Origin: DATFDN01 sp963756545
GTDB lineage: Bacteria; Pseudomonadota; Alphaproteobacteria; Acetobacterales; Acetobacteraceae
Assembly: GCA_963756545.1 (NCBI GenBank)
Contig: CAVWNY010000008.1
Coordinates: 620,001 to 684,000 of the forward strand
Length of the DNA: 64,000 nt
Direction of reading: 5' to 3'
A program made the translations under genes and the position numbers. Each line of letters opens with the position of its first letter. Positions within the stretch are counted from its first letter, which is position 1. The notes under the pieces were generated by a model that was given only the letters and a program-made list of their open reading frames with translations, made no database searches and was not told the DNA's origin. Below, piece after piece: positions 7,882 to 15,833 of this stretch.

Positions 7882-8775
7882 TCAGCGTGGCGGCGGAAGG
7901 CTCTGCTGCTCGATTGGGCCACCGGGGCCGCCCTGATAGCCGGTCATGGGCGCGGGGCTGCCTGACGGGGGATAGGCCGGCGGATAGGACGGAGCATAGC
8001 TTGGCGTTGCCTGCGGATAGCGCGCCGGCGGCGGGTAGCCCGGCGGAGGCGCGTAGCCGGGTGACGCGCCATACGCCGATTGCGGGTACGGCGCGGCGAT
8101 CGCGGGCGCGCCGAGGCGGGTCAGGATGCCGCGCAGCGGGTCGGCGCCGGGGTTCGCGCCTTGCATGGCGATAACGATCTGGCGCGTGTCGAGCGGCTGC
8201 CCGTAATAGGCTTGGTCCAAGTCGGTGCGCGAATTGAGGACGCTGCCCTCGATCGAAATGCCAGCGAAGGCGCCGCGCGAGGACTGGAATGCCACGATGT
8301 CGGCGGTGATGCCGGTGGTCAGCGCACCCTGCACCCCGCCACCGACGGTCGCGATCGCCAGGGAGGCGTTGCCGCCGAGCTTGAAGTGGCTGTTCATCAG
8401 CGCATCCAGCCCGCGATTGGTCAGCACCATCAGCACCAGAGCGCTGTCCTCCAGGCCGATCTGGAAGCCGAAGCTCGCGCTGCCGATGGTGTAGAACGCC
8501 GGGTAGGACCAGGTGCCATTGCCGGCGCGCGCGAGCATCACGCAGTCGCCGCCGGCCCCGGCAAAGAAGAACCCGGCCTTGAAGATGCGGGGACAGATCA
8601 TTACGGCGCGCGCGCGGCCCAGCATCCGGCGCGGGGTTTGGGAAATCCGTTGCGACATCATCTCCTGCACGGTGATGGTCGAACGATCGACCAGTGCCTG
8701 CGCCTGTTCCTGCCGTTGCGCGTGGGCGAGCGTGGGGAGCAAAAGCAGAGCGGCGGCGAGCAGGATGCGTTTCAT
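7882..8775 (-). CDS. SYLF-domain (Ysc84-like) lipid-binding protein, exported
   Basis: This 297-aa protein begins with a signal peptide (MKRILLAAALLLLPTLAHAQ). The SYLF domain spans roughly residues 35-205, with typical segments GRARAVMICPRIFKAGFFFAG, SYPAFYTIGSASFGFQIG and GISIEGSVLNSRTDLDQAYYG. SYLF domains bind phosphoinositides in eukaryotes; the bacterial role is unclear but probably envelope-related. The last 80 residues are a low-complexity Pro/Tyr/Gly tail with repeats such as YPPPARYP and YAPSYPPAYPPSG, which is likely disordered. The gene stands alone on the minus strand. Confidence 0.88.
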   Translation of the reverse strand: MKRILLAAALLLLPTLAHAQRQEQAQALVDRSTITVQEMMSQRISQTPRRMLGRARAVMICPRIFKAGFFFAGAGGDCVMLARAGNGTWSYPAFYTIGSASFGFQIGLEDSALVLMVLTNRGLDALMNSHFKLGGNASLAIATVGGGVQGALTTGITADIVAFQSSRGAFAGISIEGSVLNSRTDLDQAYYGQPLDTRQIVIAMQGANPGADPLRGILTRLGAPAIAAPYPQSAYGASPGYAPPPGYPPPARYPQATPSYAPSYPPAYPPSGSPAPMTGYQGGPGGPIEQQSLPPPR

Positions 8776-8845
8776 CGATGGGTCTCCTATTCACCGGCTA
8801 TCATCGTTCCGCGATTCGCCGCCTATCGAGGCAATCAATATTCGA

Positions 8846-9466
8846 TCAATACCCTGGCAACTCGTTCACGCACGCCACCCGCCAACCCGCCTCGTGCCGC
8901 TCCAGCCGGGTCAACGAGAGATTCTGGATCGCCAGATGCAGCGCGCTGTCCGGCCCGATGGTCAGCGCGTGCGCGACGGCGGCGCGGATCGTGCCGCCGT
9001 GGCTGACCACCACGACCTCCGAATCCCTGTACTCGCGGGCTAGCCGCTCCATCGCCGCCCCGGCGCGCGCGATCACGTCGGCGATCGATTCGCCGCCCGG
9101 CGGTCGCTCAGTGCCCGCCAACGGCCAGAAGGCGTGCGCCGGCCGGGACAGCCGCTCCGGCAGTTCGGCGTGCGCCAGACCGTGCCACGCGCCCAGCGAC
9201 TGTTCGGTCAGGGCGGGTTCCACCGCCAGTGGCGCGGCGGGATAGCCGGCGGTGAAAATCGCCTCGGCGGTGCGGCGCGTGCGCGACAGCGGCGTGACGA
9301 CCCAGTGCGCCGGCCGAGGCAGCCGGGTTGCCAGCGCGCGGTACATGGGTGCTTGCTCGATCAGGCTGGTCGGACACAGCTCCACGTCCAGCGTGCCATA
9401 AAGGATCGCGCGGGCATTCTCCTCGACGATGGCGTGGCGGATCAGCCAGAACGAAGCGAGACTCAC
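8846..9466 (-). CDS. Histidine phosphatase family protein
   Basis: This 206-aa protein carries the branch-1 histidine phosphatase signature LIRHAIVEENA, with RHA in place of the common RHG, and the second catalytic region VVVSHGGTIRAAVAHAL. The acid/base glutamate probably lies in ALTEQSLGAWHG. Relatives include CobC (alpha-ribazole phosphatase) and phosphoglycerate mutase-like enzymes; the substrate cannot be assigned. It starts at a GTG at 9466 that overlaps the stop of the Uma2 gene (GTGA), indicating coupling. Confidence 0.87.
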   Translation of the reverse strand: MSLASFWLIRHAIVEENARAILYGTLDVELCPTSLIEQAPMYRALATRLPRPAHWVVTPLSRTRRTAEAIFTAGYPAAPLAVEPALTEQSLGAWHGLAHAELPERLSRPAHAFWPLAGTERPPGGESIADVIARAGAAMERLAREYRDSEVVVVSHGGTIRAAVAHALTIGPDSALHLAIQNLSLTRLERHEAGWRVACVNELPGY

Positions 9467-10050
9467 TCCGGCCAGACCAGCCGCGGCTGCGCTCTGAACT
9501 CGAGACCCGCATACAACGTGGCAAGCGGCAGGTTCATCCCGAGATCGGGCAGCGCGATCAGCGCCTCGATCCCTTCGAGAACCCCGAAGCCCCAGCCCCG
9601 CTCGGGATTGCGCTGCCAGTGGATCACCTCGGGCGCGTCAAGATCGACAAAGACGATGTGGGCCAGCACGGCAACTGTCTTGTACTCCTCCAGTTTGAGG
9701 GAAAGGTCGAATGCCCGCGTCGATTCCGATAGAACCTCGATCACGAGGAATGGGGCGTCCGCCCAGGTGATGCTGTCGTCGAACTTGCCGCAGTCCACGC
9801 CGGCATCCGGATACCGGATGTTGCCGGTCGGAATACGCACGGCGGTATCGTTCGTGAATGGATGACATCGCCCGTGGCCCAGATGGCTCGCCAAAGCGGC
9901 GATGGCGTTGACCACGACGCGATCGTGCCGCTGCTTCGCACCCGCCATCGCAACCGGGACGCCATCGACAAGCTCGTATCGCTCCTCCTGGCGCAGGTGC
10001 CACTCCAGGAACTCGTCCGCTCCCATGCGCCGAACCGCCTTCTCCGACAT
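9463..10050 (-). CDS. Uma2-family (DUF820) putative PD-(D/E)xK nuclease
   Basis: This 195-aa protein has the features of Uma2/DUF820: ERYELVDGVPVAMAG near the N-terminus, IRYPDAGVDCG (first acidic residue of the nuclease core), PFLVIEVLSEST (the E of the core) and LSLKLEEYKTV (lysine). The fold belongs to the restriction-endonuclease superfamily, but the biological role is not established. Such genes are often duplicated and mobile. The ATG at 10050 is preferred over that at 10056 because GGGAGG lies 7 nt before it and only one base before the other. Confidence 0.85.
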   Translation of the reverse strand: MSEKAVRRMGADEFLEWHLRQEERYELVDGVPVAMAGAKQRHDRVVVNAIAALASHLGHGRCHPFTNDTAVRIPTGNIRYPDAGVDCGKFDDSITWADAPFLVIEVLSESTRAFDLSLKLEEYKTVAVLAHIVFVDLDAPEVIHWQRNPERGWGFGVLEGIEALIALPDLGMNLPLATLYAGLEFRAQPRLVWPE

Positions 10051-10085
10051 CAGCATGCCTCCCGATCAATCCCATCATAGCACGC

Positions 10086-10892
10086 TCACTCGCCGATGCT
10101 CAGCAGCGCGCCGCGCAGCCGCGCCTGGCGAAGCTGGCGGGCGAACAGCACGCCGGCGGCGATCGACCAGGCGGCGTTCAGCAGGATCGCCGCGATCAGG
10201 TGATCCCAGCGTATCACGCCATGCAGGAGCGCGGCCCGCATCCCCTCGAACACGTGCGAGGCGGGCACCACGAAGGCGACCGCCTGCATGACGCGCGGCA
10301 GCACCGCGACCGGGTAGAACACGGCGGCGAACGGGGTGATGCCGAACAGCACCGACCAGGCCAGCGCCTCCGCCCCCGCCCCGTGGCGCAGGATCAGCGA
10401 CACCACGCCGAGCGCCACCCACCAGCCCATGATCATCAGGTTGGCGAAGAACAGCACGAGCACCGGCCCCAGCGCGAACAGGTTGAACGCATACAGCAGC
10501 CAGGCGACGCCGATCGCGGGAAGCACGCCGGCCAGCATCCGGATGATCGACATGCCGAGCAGCGCGGCCACCATCTCCCACGGACGCAGCGGGGAGACGA
10601 AGATGTGGCCCAGGTTGCGCGACCACATCTCCTCCATGAAGCTGATCGCGACGCCCATCTGGCTCCGCAGCGCCACCTCCCACAGCAGCACGCCACCGAG
10701 CAGCGCCGCGCCGGCCAGCGCGCCCGCCCCGGCGCCCATGCGGCCTGCGACGAAGCTCGCGGTGAAGCCCCAGATCAGCATTTGCAGGACGGGCCAGTAG
10801 GCCAGCTCCAGCAGCCGCGGCCAGGAGCCGCGATAGAGCGCCAGATGGCGGTACATCATTCCCCAGATGCGGCGGATCGGCGACGGCCTCAT
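10086..10892 (-). CDS. ABC-2 type transporter permease
   Basis: This 268-aa membrane protein has about six hydrophobic segments (for example VLLWEVALRSQMG, VLVLFFANLMIMGWWVALGVV, WSVLFGITPFAAVFYPVAVL). The conserved FVVPASHVFEGMR near the C-terminus is typical of ABC-2 exporters of the drug/polysaccharide class. Its ATG overlaps the stop of the ATPase gene by 4 nt, and the pair would form a half-transporter dimer in the inner membrane. The exported substrate is unknown. Confidence 0.88.
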   Translation of the reverse strand: MRPSPIRRIWGMMYRHLALYRGSWPRLLELAYWPVLQMLIWGFTASFVAGRMGAGAGALAGAALLGGVLLWEVALRSQMGVAISFMEEMWSRNLGHIFVSPLRPWEMVAALLGMSIIRMLAGVLPAIGVAWLLYAFNLFALGPVLVLFFANLMIMGWWVALGVVSLILRHGAGAEALAWSVLFGITPFAAVFYPVAVLPRVMQAVAFVVPASHVFEGMRAALLHGVIRWDHLIAAILLNAAWSIAAGVLFARQLRQARLRGALLSIGE

Positions 10893-11638
10893 GCCGGCGC
10901 CTCCGCCGTCGCCCGCCTTCGATCACGGGCGATGTCGAGGAACACCTCCTCCAGATCCTCGCGCCGGTAGCGGGTGAGCAGGGCGGCGGGACTGCCGCGA
11001 TCGACGATGCGCCCCTGCTTGAGCATCAGCACCTCCGAACAAAGCCGCTCCACTTCGGCCATGTTGTGCGAGGCCAACAGGATCGTGCAGCCCGTCTCGG
11101 CGCGATAGCGTTCTAGCCAGGTGCGGACCCAGTCGCCGGTATCGGGATCGAGGCTCGCCGTCGGCTCGTCCAGCAGCAGCACGGCCGGGCGGTTGATCAG
11201 CGCCTTGCCCAGCGCGACGCGCGTCTTCTGCCCGGCCGAGAGCTGGCCGGCGCGGCGATGGAGAAGCTCCGTCAGCTCCAGTTCGCCGGCCAATTCCTGG
11301 ATGCGCGCCTCCAGCCGGCGCACGCCATAGAGATGGCCATAGACTCGCAGGTTCTGCGCCACGGTAAGCCGTTGCGGCAGCGCCACGTAGGGCGAGGAAA
11401 AGTTCATGCGCGCCAGAGCGGCGAACCGGTCGCGCGCCATGTCGTGGCCGAGCACCTCGACGCGCCCTGCGGTTGGAATCAGCAGCCCGAGCAGCATCGC
11501 GATGGTGGTGGTCTTGCCCGCCCCGTTGCCGCCCAGCAGCCCCAACGTCGCCCCCGCCGGCACCGCGAAGTCGATCCCGTCCACGGCCAGGACATCGCCG
11601 TACCGCTTGGTCAGATTCTCCACCCGGATCGCGTGCAT
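10889..11638 (-). CDS. ABC transporter ATP-binding protein (ABC-2 exporter)
   Basis: This 249-aa ATPase has Walker A (GGNGAGKTTT), the signature motif LSAGQKTRVALGKAL, Walker B (AVLLLDEPTASLDP) and the switch histidine in LLASHNMAEVERLC. The first helix of the helical subdomain contains SSPYVALPQRLTVAQN. It resembles drug/antibiotic and nodulation-type exporter ATPases (CcmA/NodI-like). It is the first gene of the two-gene operon with the permease at 10086-10892. Confidence 0.93.
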   Translation of the reverse strand: MHAIRVENLTKRYGDVLAVDGIDFAVPAGATLGLLGGNGAGKTTTIAMLLGLLIPTAGRVEVLGHDMARDRFAALARMNFSSPYVALPQRLTVAQNLRVYGHLYGVRRLEARIQELAGELELTELLHRRAGQLSAGQKTRVALGKALINRPAVLLLDEPTASLDPDTGDWVRTWLERYRAETGCTILLASHNMAEVERLCSEVLMLKQGRIVDRGSPAALLTRYRREDLEEVFLDIARDRRRATAEAPA

Positions 11639-11765
11639 GGCGGCCGGAGATAGGGTGGGCGGCGGGGAAAGGCCAGGGGCGCAATTCGCGTTATGCTGAT
11701 AAGGGCGCTAGTTTTGACGGGCTGCGGAAAAACAGCGTTCGCGGCGGAATGCTGCGCCCTTTCAT

Positions 11766-11800
11766 CGTCATGCCTGCGAACCGCATTCGCAGGCATGACG
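11766..11800. repeat. REP-like palindrome, family A, copy 2 (15-bp perfect stem)
   Basis: CGTCATGCCTGCGAA and its exact complement TTCGCAGGCATGACG enclose a 5-nt loop. The CGTCATGCC border matches the copies at 3058-3146, 24903-24984 and 44024-44098. It lies in the intergenic stretch between the divergent ABC transporter and cupin genes, 32 nt before the cupin start. Confidence 0.8.
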
Positions 11801-11832
11801 GGGTAGGGATCAGATCACCCGGAGGACCGACA

Positions 11833-12165
11833 ATGCAGGAAGGCGCACGCGGCATGCAGCTCGCCATCGCGGGCTACGAACGGGTGATGGAGGGGACGGA
11901 CATGCGCGCCTCGGTGCTGACCCTGGCGGCCGGCCAGTGCGTGCCGTGGCATTACCATTCCGCGATCACCGACAGGTTTTTCTGCCTGGAGGGGCCGATG
12001 GTGGTGGAAACGCGGGCGCCGCGCGAAAGGCACGAGTTGCGGCCGGGCGAGACGTGCGCGGTGTCGCCGAACACGGCGCATGTTGTGCGGGGCAAGGACG
12101 ACGGCCCGTGCAAGTTCCTGCTGCTGCAAGGCGTGGGGATCTACGACAACGTCGCGGTCGGGTAG
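11833..12165 (+). CDS. Small cupin-domain protein
   Basis: This 110-aa single-domain cupin contains CVPWHYHSAITDRFFCLEG (metal-binding histidines and a probable third ligand in the first cupin motif) and CAVSPNTAHVVRG (second motif histidine). The ATG at 11833 follows a good ribosome-binding site (GGAGGA, 6 nt away). No enzymatic role can be assigned; small cupins act as dioxygenases, isomerases or ligand sensors. The stop at 12163-12165 lies 4 nt before the likely TTG start of the nucleoside phosphorylase, so the genes form an operon with the downstream DoxX gene. Confidence 0.8.
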   Translation: MQEGARGMQLAIAGYERVMEGTDMRASVLTLAAGQCVPWHYHSAITDRFFCLEGPMVVETRAPRERHELRPGETCAVSPNTAHVVRGKDDGPCKFLLLQGVGIYDNVAVG

Positions 12166-12169
12166 GCTA

Positions 12170-12952
12170 TTGCTTGATCGGAGGGACTACGCGGCGCCCT
12201 CGGTGTTTCTGCCGGAAAACCTGCTGCGCGAGGCTCGCCGGCAGAAGGGATTGGCGTCCGAGGACGTGCCCGCGATCTGCGTGCTCGACCCGGACGGCGA
12301 TCTCGTGCGCCAGCTTCGCGCCGAGGGGCGGGTCCGAAAAAGCCCGTCCTGGGCGTGCTATCACACTGATCTTTATCTATTCGAGCATGGCGGCGAACGG
12401 TTCGGCATCGTCGGCTGCGCGGTCGGCGCCGCCTTCGCGGTGCTGGTCGCCGAACAGATGTTCGCCGCGGGCTGCCGTTTGCTGGTGAGCGTAGCCTCGG
12501 CGGGGCAAATCGCGCCGGGCGGGCCGACCCCGTATTTCGTTCTGATTGACAAGGCGCTCCGCGATGAGGGCACCAGCGATCACTACCTGCCGCCCGCGCG
12601 GTTCGCCGATGCAGACCCGGGGCTGGTGGAGGCGGCACTGCGCTCGCTCGCGGACGCCTCCCCGCCCGTGGTTCGGGGCGCCACCTGGACCACGGATGCG
12701 CCGTTCCGCGAGACCGAGCACGCCATTGCGGCGGCGCGCGGACACGGCGCGCTGGCGGTGGAGATGGAGGCCGCCGCGCTCTACGCGTTCGCGCGAGCCC
12801 GGCATAAGCCGGTGCTCTGCTTTGCCCATGTGACCAACCAGATGGCGGTGGCCGAGGGCGACTTTGAAAAGGGCGAGGCGAACGGGGCGCACGACGTACT
12901 GCGCCTGCTGACGGCAACCGCGCGGGCTTGGCGTTCGAGGGATGCTCGATGA
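12170..12952 (+). CDS. Nucleoside phosphorylase-family protein
   Basis: This 260-aa protein belongs to the PNP/UDP phosphorylase superfamily. It has FGIVGCAVGAAFAVLVAEQM and LVSVASAGQIAP in the Rossmann-like core, ATWTTDAPFRET and the nucleoside-binding motif VEMEAAALYAFA. The N-terminal part (APSVFLPENLLREARRQKG) is not found in classic uridine phosphorylases. It would split a nucleoside with phosphate, or act on a related glycoside; the base is unknown. No ATG or GTG fits, so I chose the TTG at 12170, 4 nt after the cupin stop. The end overlaps the DoxX gene (ATGA). Confidence 0.82.
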   Translation: MLDRRDYAAPSVFLPENLLREARRQKGLASEDVPAICVLDPDGDLVRQLRAEGRVRKSPSWACYHTDLYLFEHGGERFGIVGCAVGAAFAVLVAEQMFAAGCRLLVSVASAGQIAPGGPTPYFVLIDKALRDEGTSDHYLPPARFADADPGLVEAALRSLADASPPVVRGATWTTDAPFRETEHAIAAARGHGALAVEMEAAALYAFARARHKPVLCFAHVTNQMAVAEGDFEKGEANGAHDVLRLLTATARAWRSRDAR

Positions 12953-13533
12953 GACCCAATCCGTTCCGCGACGTGCTGGCGTTCCTGAGCAAGCCGGCAT
13001 GGTACACCGGGGTGTTCGATCTCGTGCTGGTCGCGAGCATCCTCATCGCGGTCGCCGTCTGGCGGCGCGATCCGGCGCAGCGCACGGCCCGGCATGGCGC
13101 GGTCTGTCTGCTGCGGTTTCTCGTCGGGGTGATGTGGTGGCAGCAATCGCTGTGGAAGATCCCGCCCGACTACGGCGGATTGGTCTATTGGATGAAGCAG
13201 GTGGTCGATCACGGCGCCGTCCCGCTGCAAAGCCGGATCGTGGACCAGCTCATGATCCCGCATATCGCGGTGTTCGGGCCGGTCATCTACCTGCTTGAGG
13301 TCGCCATCGGCTTGTCGCTGATGCTCGGGCTGCTGACCCGGCTCGGCGCTTTCCTCGGAGCGCTGGAGGCTATCTATCTCTGGCTCGGCCTCTATTCGGC
13401 GCCCGGCGAGTGGCCCTGGACCTACTTCTTCCTGATCGTGATCCAGCTTCTGTTCACGATCGACCCGCCGGGGCGCAGCCTGGGGGCGGATGTCTTTCTC
13501 GGCAGGACGCGCGGACGGGCCTTGGTGGTTTGA
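12949..13533 (+). CDS. DoxX/DoxD-family membrane protein
   Basis: This 194-aa protein has four or five transmembrane segments (FDLVLVASILIAVAVW, AVCLLRFLVGVMWWQQSLWK, IYLLEVAIGLSLMLGLLTRLGA, WTYFFLIVIQLLFTI). The layout and the LLRFLVGVMWWQQSLWK/LGLLTRLGAFLGA motifs match the DoxX family. DoxX-type proteins are often subunits of quinone-linked oxidoreductases or partners in redox stress, but the role here is unknown. The ATG at 12949 overlaps the phosphorylase stop by 4 nt, so it is the last gene of a three-gene operon. Confidence 0.8.
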   Translation: MRPNPFRDVLAFLSKPAWYTGVFDLVLVASILIAVAVWRRDPAQRTARHGAVCLLRFLVGVMWWQQSLWKIPPDYGGLVYWMKQVVDHGAVPLQSRIVDQLMIPHIAVFGPVIYLLEVAIGLSLMLGLLTRLGAFLGALEAIYLWLGLYSAPGEWPWTYFFLIVIQLLFTIDPPGRSLGADVFLGRTRGRALVV

Positions 13534-13537
13534 GGGA

Positions 13538-14407
13538 TCAGGACGCCGTCTGCTCGGCGGCGAAGATCGCGTCCACCGTCGCGCCCAGGCTGTCGCGCCA
13601 GTGCGGCAGCCGCACGCCGAGAACGGTCGCCAGCTTCCGGCAATCCAGCCGGGAGTTGGGTGGCCGGCGGGCCGGCGTGGGCCAGTCGGCCGTCGTGATC
13701 GCCTCCAGGGTCGGGGGCCTCAGGCCGTGCCGGGCCGCCTCCTCGAAGGTCGCGCGGGCGAGGCCATGCCAGGTGGTCCAGCCGGAGCCCGCCGCGTGGA
13801 AGATGCCGCCCTGCTCCGGCAGGCGGTCGGCGACCGCCAGGATGGCCGCCGCGAGATCGGCGGCGGTGGTGGGGCATCCTTTCTGGTCGGCGACGACACG
13901 GAGCCGGTTGGTCTTGCGGGCCGCGGCCAGCATGGTCCGGACGAAGTTCTTGCCCGTGGGCGCATAGACCCAGGAGGTGCGCAACACGACCGCGCGCGGC
14001 CACGCCTCCAGAACCGCCTGCTCGCCTGCCAGCTTGCTCGCCCCATACACGCCTTGCGGCGATGTCGGGTCGTTCTCGACGTAAGGCGCACCCTTCAGCC
14101 CGTCGAACACGTAGTCCGTCGAGACGTGGATCAGCGGCACCGCCGATCCCGCGCAGAGCCGCGCCAGCAGCGCGGGGCCGTCGCGGTTGGCGCGATAGGT
14201 CGCCTCGGCGTCGGTCTCGGCGGCATCGACGCCGGTATAGGCGGCGGCGTTCACGACCAGCGAGGGATGCGCCGCCTGGAACGCGGCCTCGACGCTCTCG
14301 GGTCGGTCAAAATCGAAGCCGGGCCGGCCCACGAGCCGGATCCCGCCCCCGACCTTCGCCAGCGCGGTGGCGAGCTGGCCCGCGCCGCCCGTGACCAGGA
14401 TGCTCAT
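13538..14407 (-). CDS. rfbD: dTDP-4-dehydrorhamnose reductase
   Basis: This 289-aa SDR enzyme performs the last step of dTDP-L-rhamnose synthesis. It has an N-terminal Rossmann motif (MSILVTGGAGQLATALAKVG), VVNAAAYTGVDAAE, the family motif STDYVFDG and the catalytic YGASKLAGE (Tyr and Lys). The ATG at 14407 overlaps the rfbC stop by 4 nt. It is the last gene of the overlapping rfbB-rfbA-rfbC-rfbD operon. The stop lies 4 nt from the end of the convergent DoxX gene. Confidence 0.95.
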   Translation of the reverse strand: MSILVTGGAGQLATALAKVGGGIRLVGRPGFDFDRPESVEAAFQAAHPSLVVNAAAYTGVDAAETDAEATYRANRDGPALLARLCAGSAVPLIHVSTDYVFDGLKGAPYVENDPTSPQGVYGASKLAGEQAVLEAWPRAVVLRTSWVYAPTGKNFVRTMLAAARKTNRLRVVADQKGCPTTAADLAAAILAVADRLPEQGGIFHAAGSGWTTWHGLARATFEEAARHGLRPPTLEAITTADWPTPARRPPNSRLDCRKLATVLGVRLPHWRDSLGATVDAIFAAEQTAS

Positions 14408-14961
14408 GCGGCGAACCACGCCGGGCAATCCCGCAACCGGGGCAGCACCGCATCCTTGTCCGACAGCAGCGCCGCGCCGTCCGCGATCGGCCAGGGCAGC
14501 GCCAGATCGGGGTCGTTCCAGATCACGCCGCGCTCGGCATCGCGGTCGTAGTCGGCCGTGACCTTGTAGATCACCTCGGTTTCGGGTTCGAGCGTGCAGA
14601 ACCCGTGCAGGAAACCGCCGGGTATCCAGAGCTGCGCCCAGTTCTCCGCGCTCAGCACCGCGGCGGCATGCCGGCCGTAGCTGGAGGAGCCCCGCCGCAC
14701 ATCCACCGCCACATCCCAGATCGCGCCGCGCACGCAGCGCACCAGCTTGCCCTGCACGCTGGGCGCGACTTGCAGATGCAACCCGCGCACCGTCCCGCGC
14801 CGGGCGGACAGGCTGTGGTTGTCCTGCACGAACGGCCCGGGAATGCCGAGCGCCGCATACCGACGCGCGCTCCATGTCTCGGAGAAAAATCCGCGCGAGT
14901 CCACGAACCGTTGCGGGGTCACCAGAAGCACTTCGGGGATGGCGAGCGGCTCGGCGTTCAT
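14404..14961 (-). CDS. rfbC: dTDP-4-dehydrorhamnose 3,5-epimerase
   Basis: This 185-aa cupin-fold epimerase has the family landmarks RFVDSRGFFSETW, FVQDNHSLSARRGTVRGLH (catalytic histidine in RGLH), KLVRCVRGAIWDVAVDVR, IPGGFLHGF and EVIYKVTADYD. It converts dTDP-4-dehydro-6-deoxyglucose to the rhamnose configuration. Both ends overlap neighbouring rfb genes by 4 nt. Length is typical of the family. Confidence 0.96.
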   Translation of the reverse strand: MNAEPLAIPEVLLVTPQRFVDSRGFFSETWSARRYAALGIPGPFVQDNHSLSARRGTVRGLHLQVAPSVQGKLVRCVRGAIWDVAVDVRRGSSSYGRHAAAVLSAENWAQLWIPGGFLHGFCTLEPETEVIYKVTADYDRDAERGVIWNDPDLALPWPIADGAALLSDKDAVLPRLRDCPAWFAA

Positions 14962-15833
14962 CCGTGCTTCCCGTCCGCCGTCTCGCGCAGCGCGCGGCCC
15001 AACTCGGTCTTGCCCAGCGCATCGGCTTCGCGCCGCAGCGCGGCGGAGTCGATGAAGCCCATGCGAAACGCCACCTCCTCAGGGCAGCCCACCAGCAGCC
15101 CGGTGCGGGTCTGGATCGTCTGCACGTAGGTCGCCGCCTGCAACAAGCTATCGGGGGTGCCGGCGTCCAGCCAGGCGCAGCCGCGCGACAGGCGCTCCAC
15201 ATGGAGCTGGCCGGAATCGAGATAGATGCGATTGAGGTCGGTGATCTCCAGCTCGCCGCGCGCCGACGGGCGGATCGCGGACGCCAACTCCGTCACGCTG
15301 CGATCGTAGAAGTAGAGGCCGGTGACAGCCCAGTCCGAGCGCGGATGCGTCGGCTTCTCCACGATCTCCACCGCGCGGCCCGCCTCGTCGAACTCCACCA
15401 CGCCGTAGCGTTCGGGATCGCGCACCTCGTAGGCGAAGACCGTGGCCCCGACGTCGCGCGCGACAGCCGCCCGCAGCATCAAGGACAAATGCTCGCCATG
15501 GATCAGGTTATCGCCGAGCGCGAGTGCGCAGGCCTCGCCGGCGATCCAGTCCCGCCCGATCAGGAAGGCCTGCGCCAGACCCTCCGGGCGTGGCTGCTCG
15601 GCGTATTCGAGCCGCACCCCGAGCCGCGCGCCGTCGCCCAGCAGGCGGCGGAACTGCGGCAGATCCCACGGCGTGGAGATCAACAGGATGTCGCGGATGC
15701 CGGCCAGCATCAGGGTCGAGAGCGGATAATACACCATCGGCTTGTCATAGACCGGCAGAAGCTGCTTCGAGGACGCGAGCGTCGCCGGATGCAGCCGCGT
15801 GCCGGAGCCTCCGGCGAGGATAATGCCCTTCAT
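14958..15833 (-). CDS. rfbA: Glucose-1-phosphate thymidylyltransferase
   Basis: This 291-aa nucleotidyltransferase starts MKGIILAGGSGTRLHPATLA, the canonical nucleotide-binding loop, followed by SSKQLLPVYDKPMVYYPLS. Further motifs are ALGDNLIHG (metal-binding Asp), VTGLYFYDRSV and ELEITDLNRIYL. It makes dTDP-glucose from dTTP and glucose-1-phosphate. I chose the ATG at 15833, which overlaps the rfbB stop; a longer upstream reading has no homology-like features. Confidence 0.97.
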   Translation of the reverse strand: MKGIILAGGSGTRLHPATLASSKQLLPVYDKPMVYYPLSTLMLAGIRDILLISTPWDLPQFRRLLGDGARLGVRLEYAEQPRPEGLAQAFLIGRDWIAGEACALALGDNLIHGEHLSLMLRAAVARDVGATVFAYEVRDPERYGVVEFDEAGRAVEIVEKPTHPRSDWAVTGLYFYDRSVTELASAIRPSARGELEITDLNRIYLDSGQLHVERLSRGCAWLDAGTPDSLLQAATYVQTIQTRTGLLVGCPEEVAFRMGFIDSAALRREADALGKTELGRALRETADGKHG

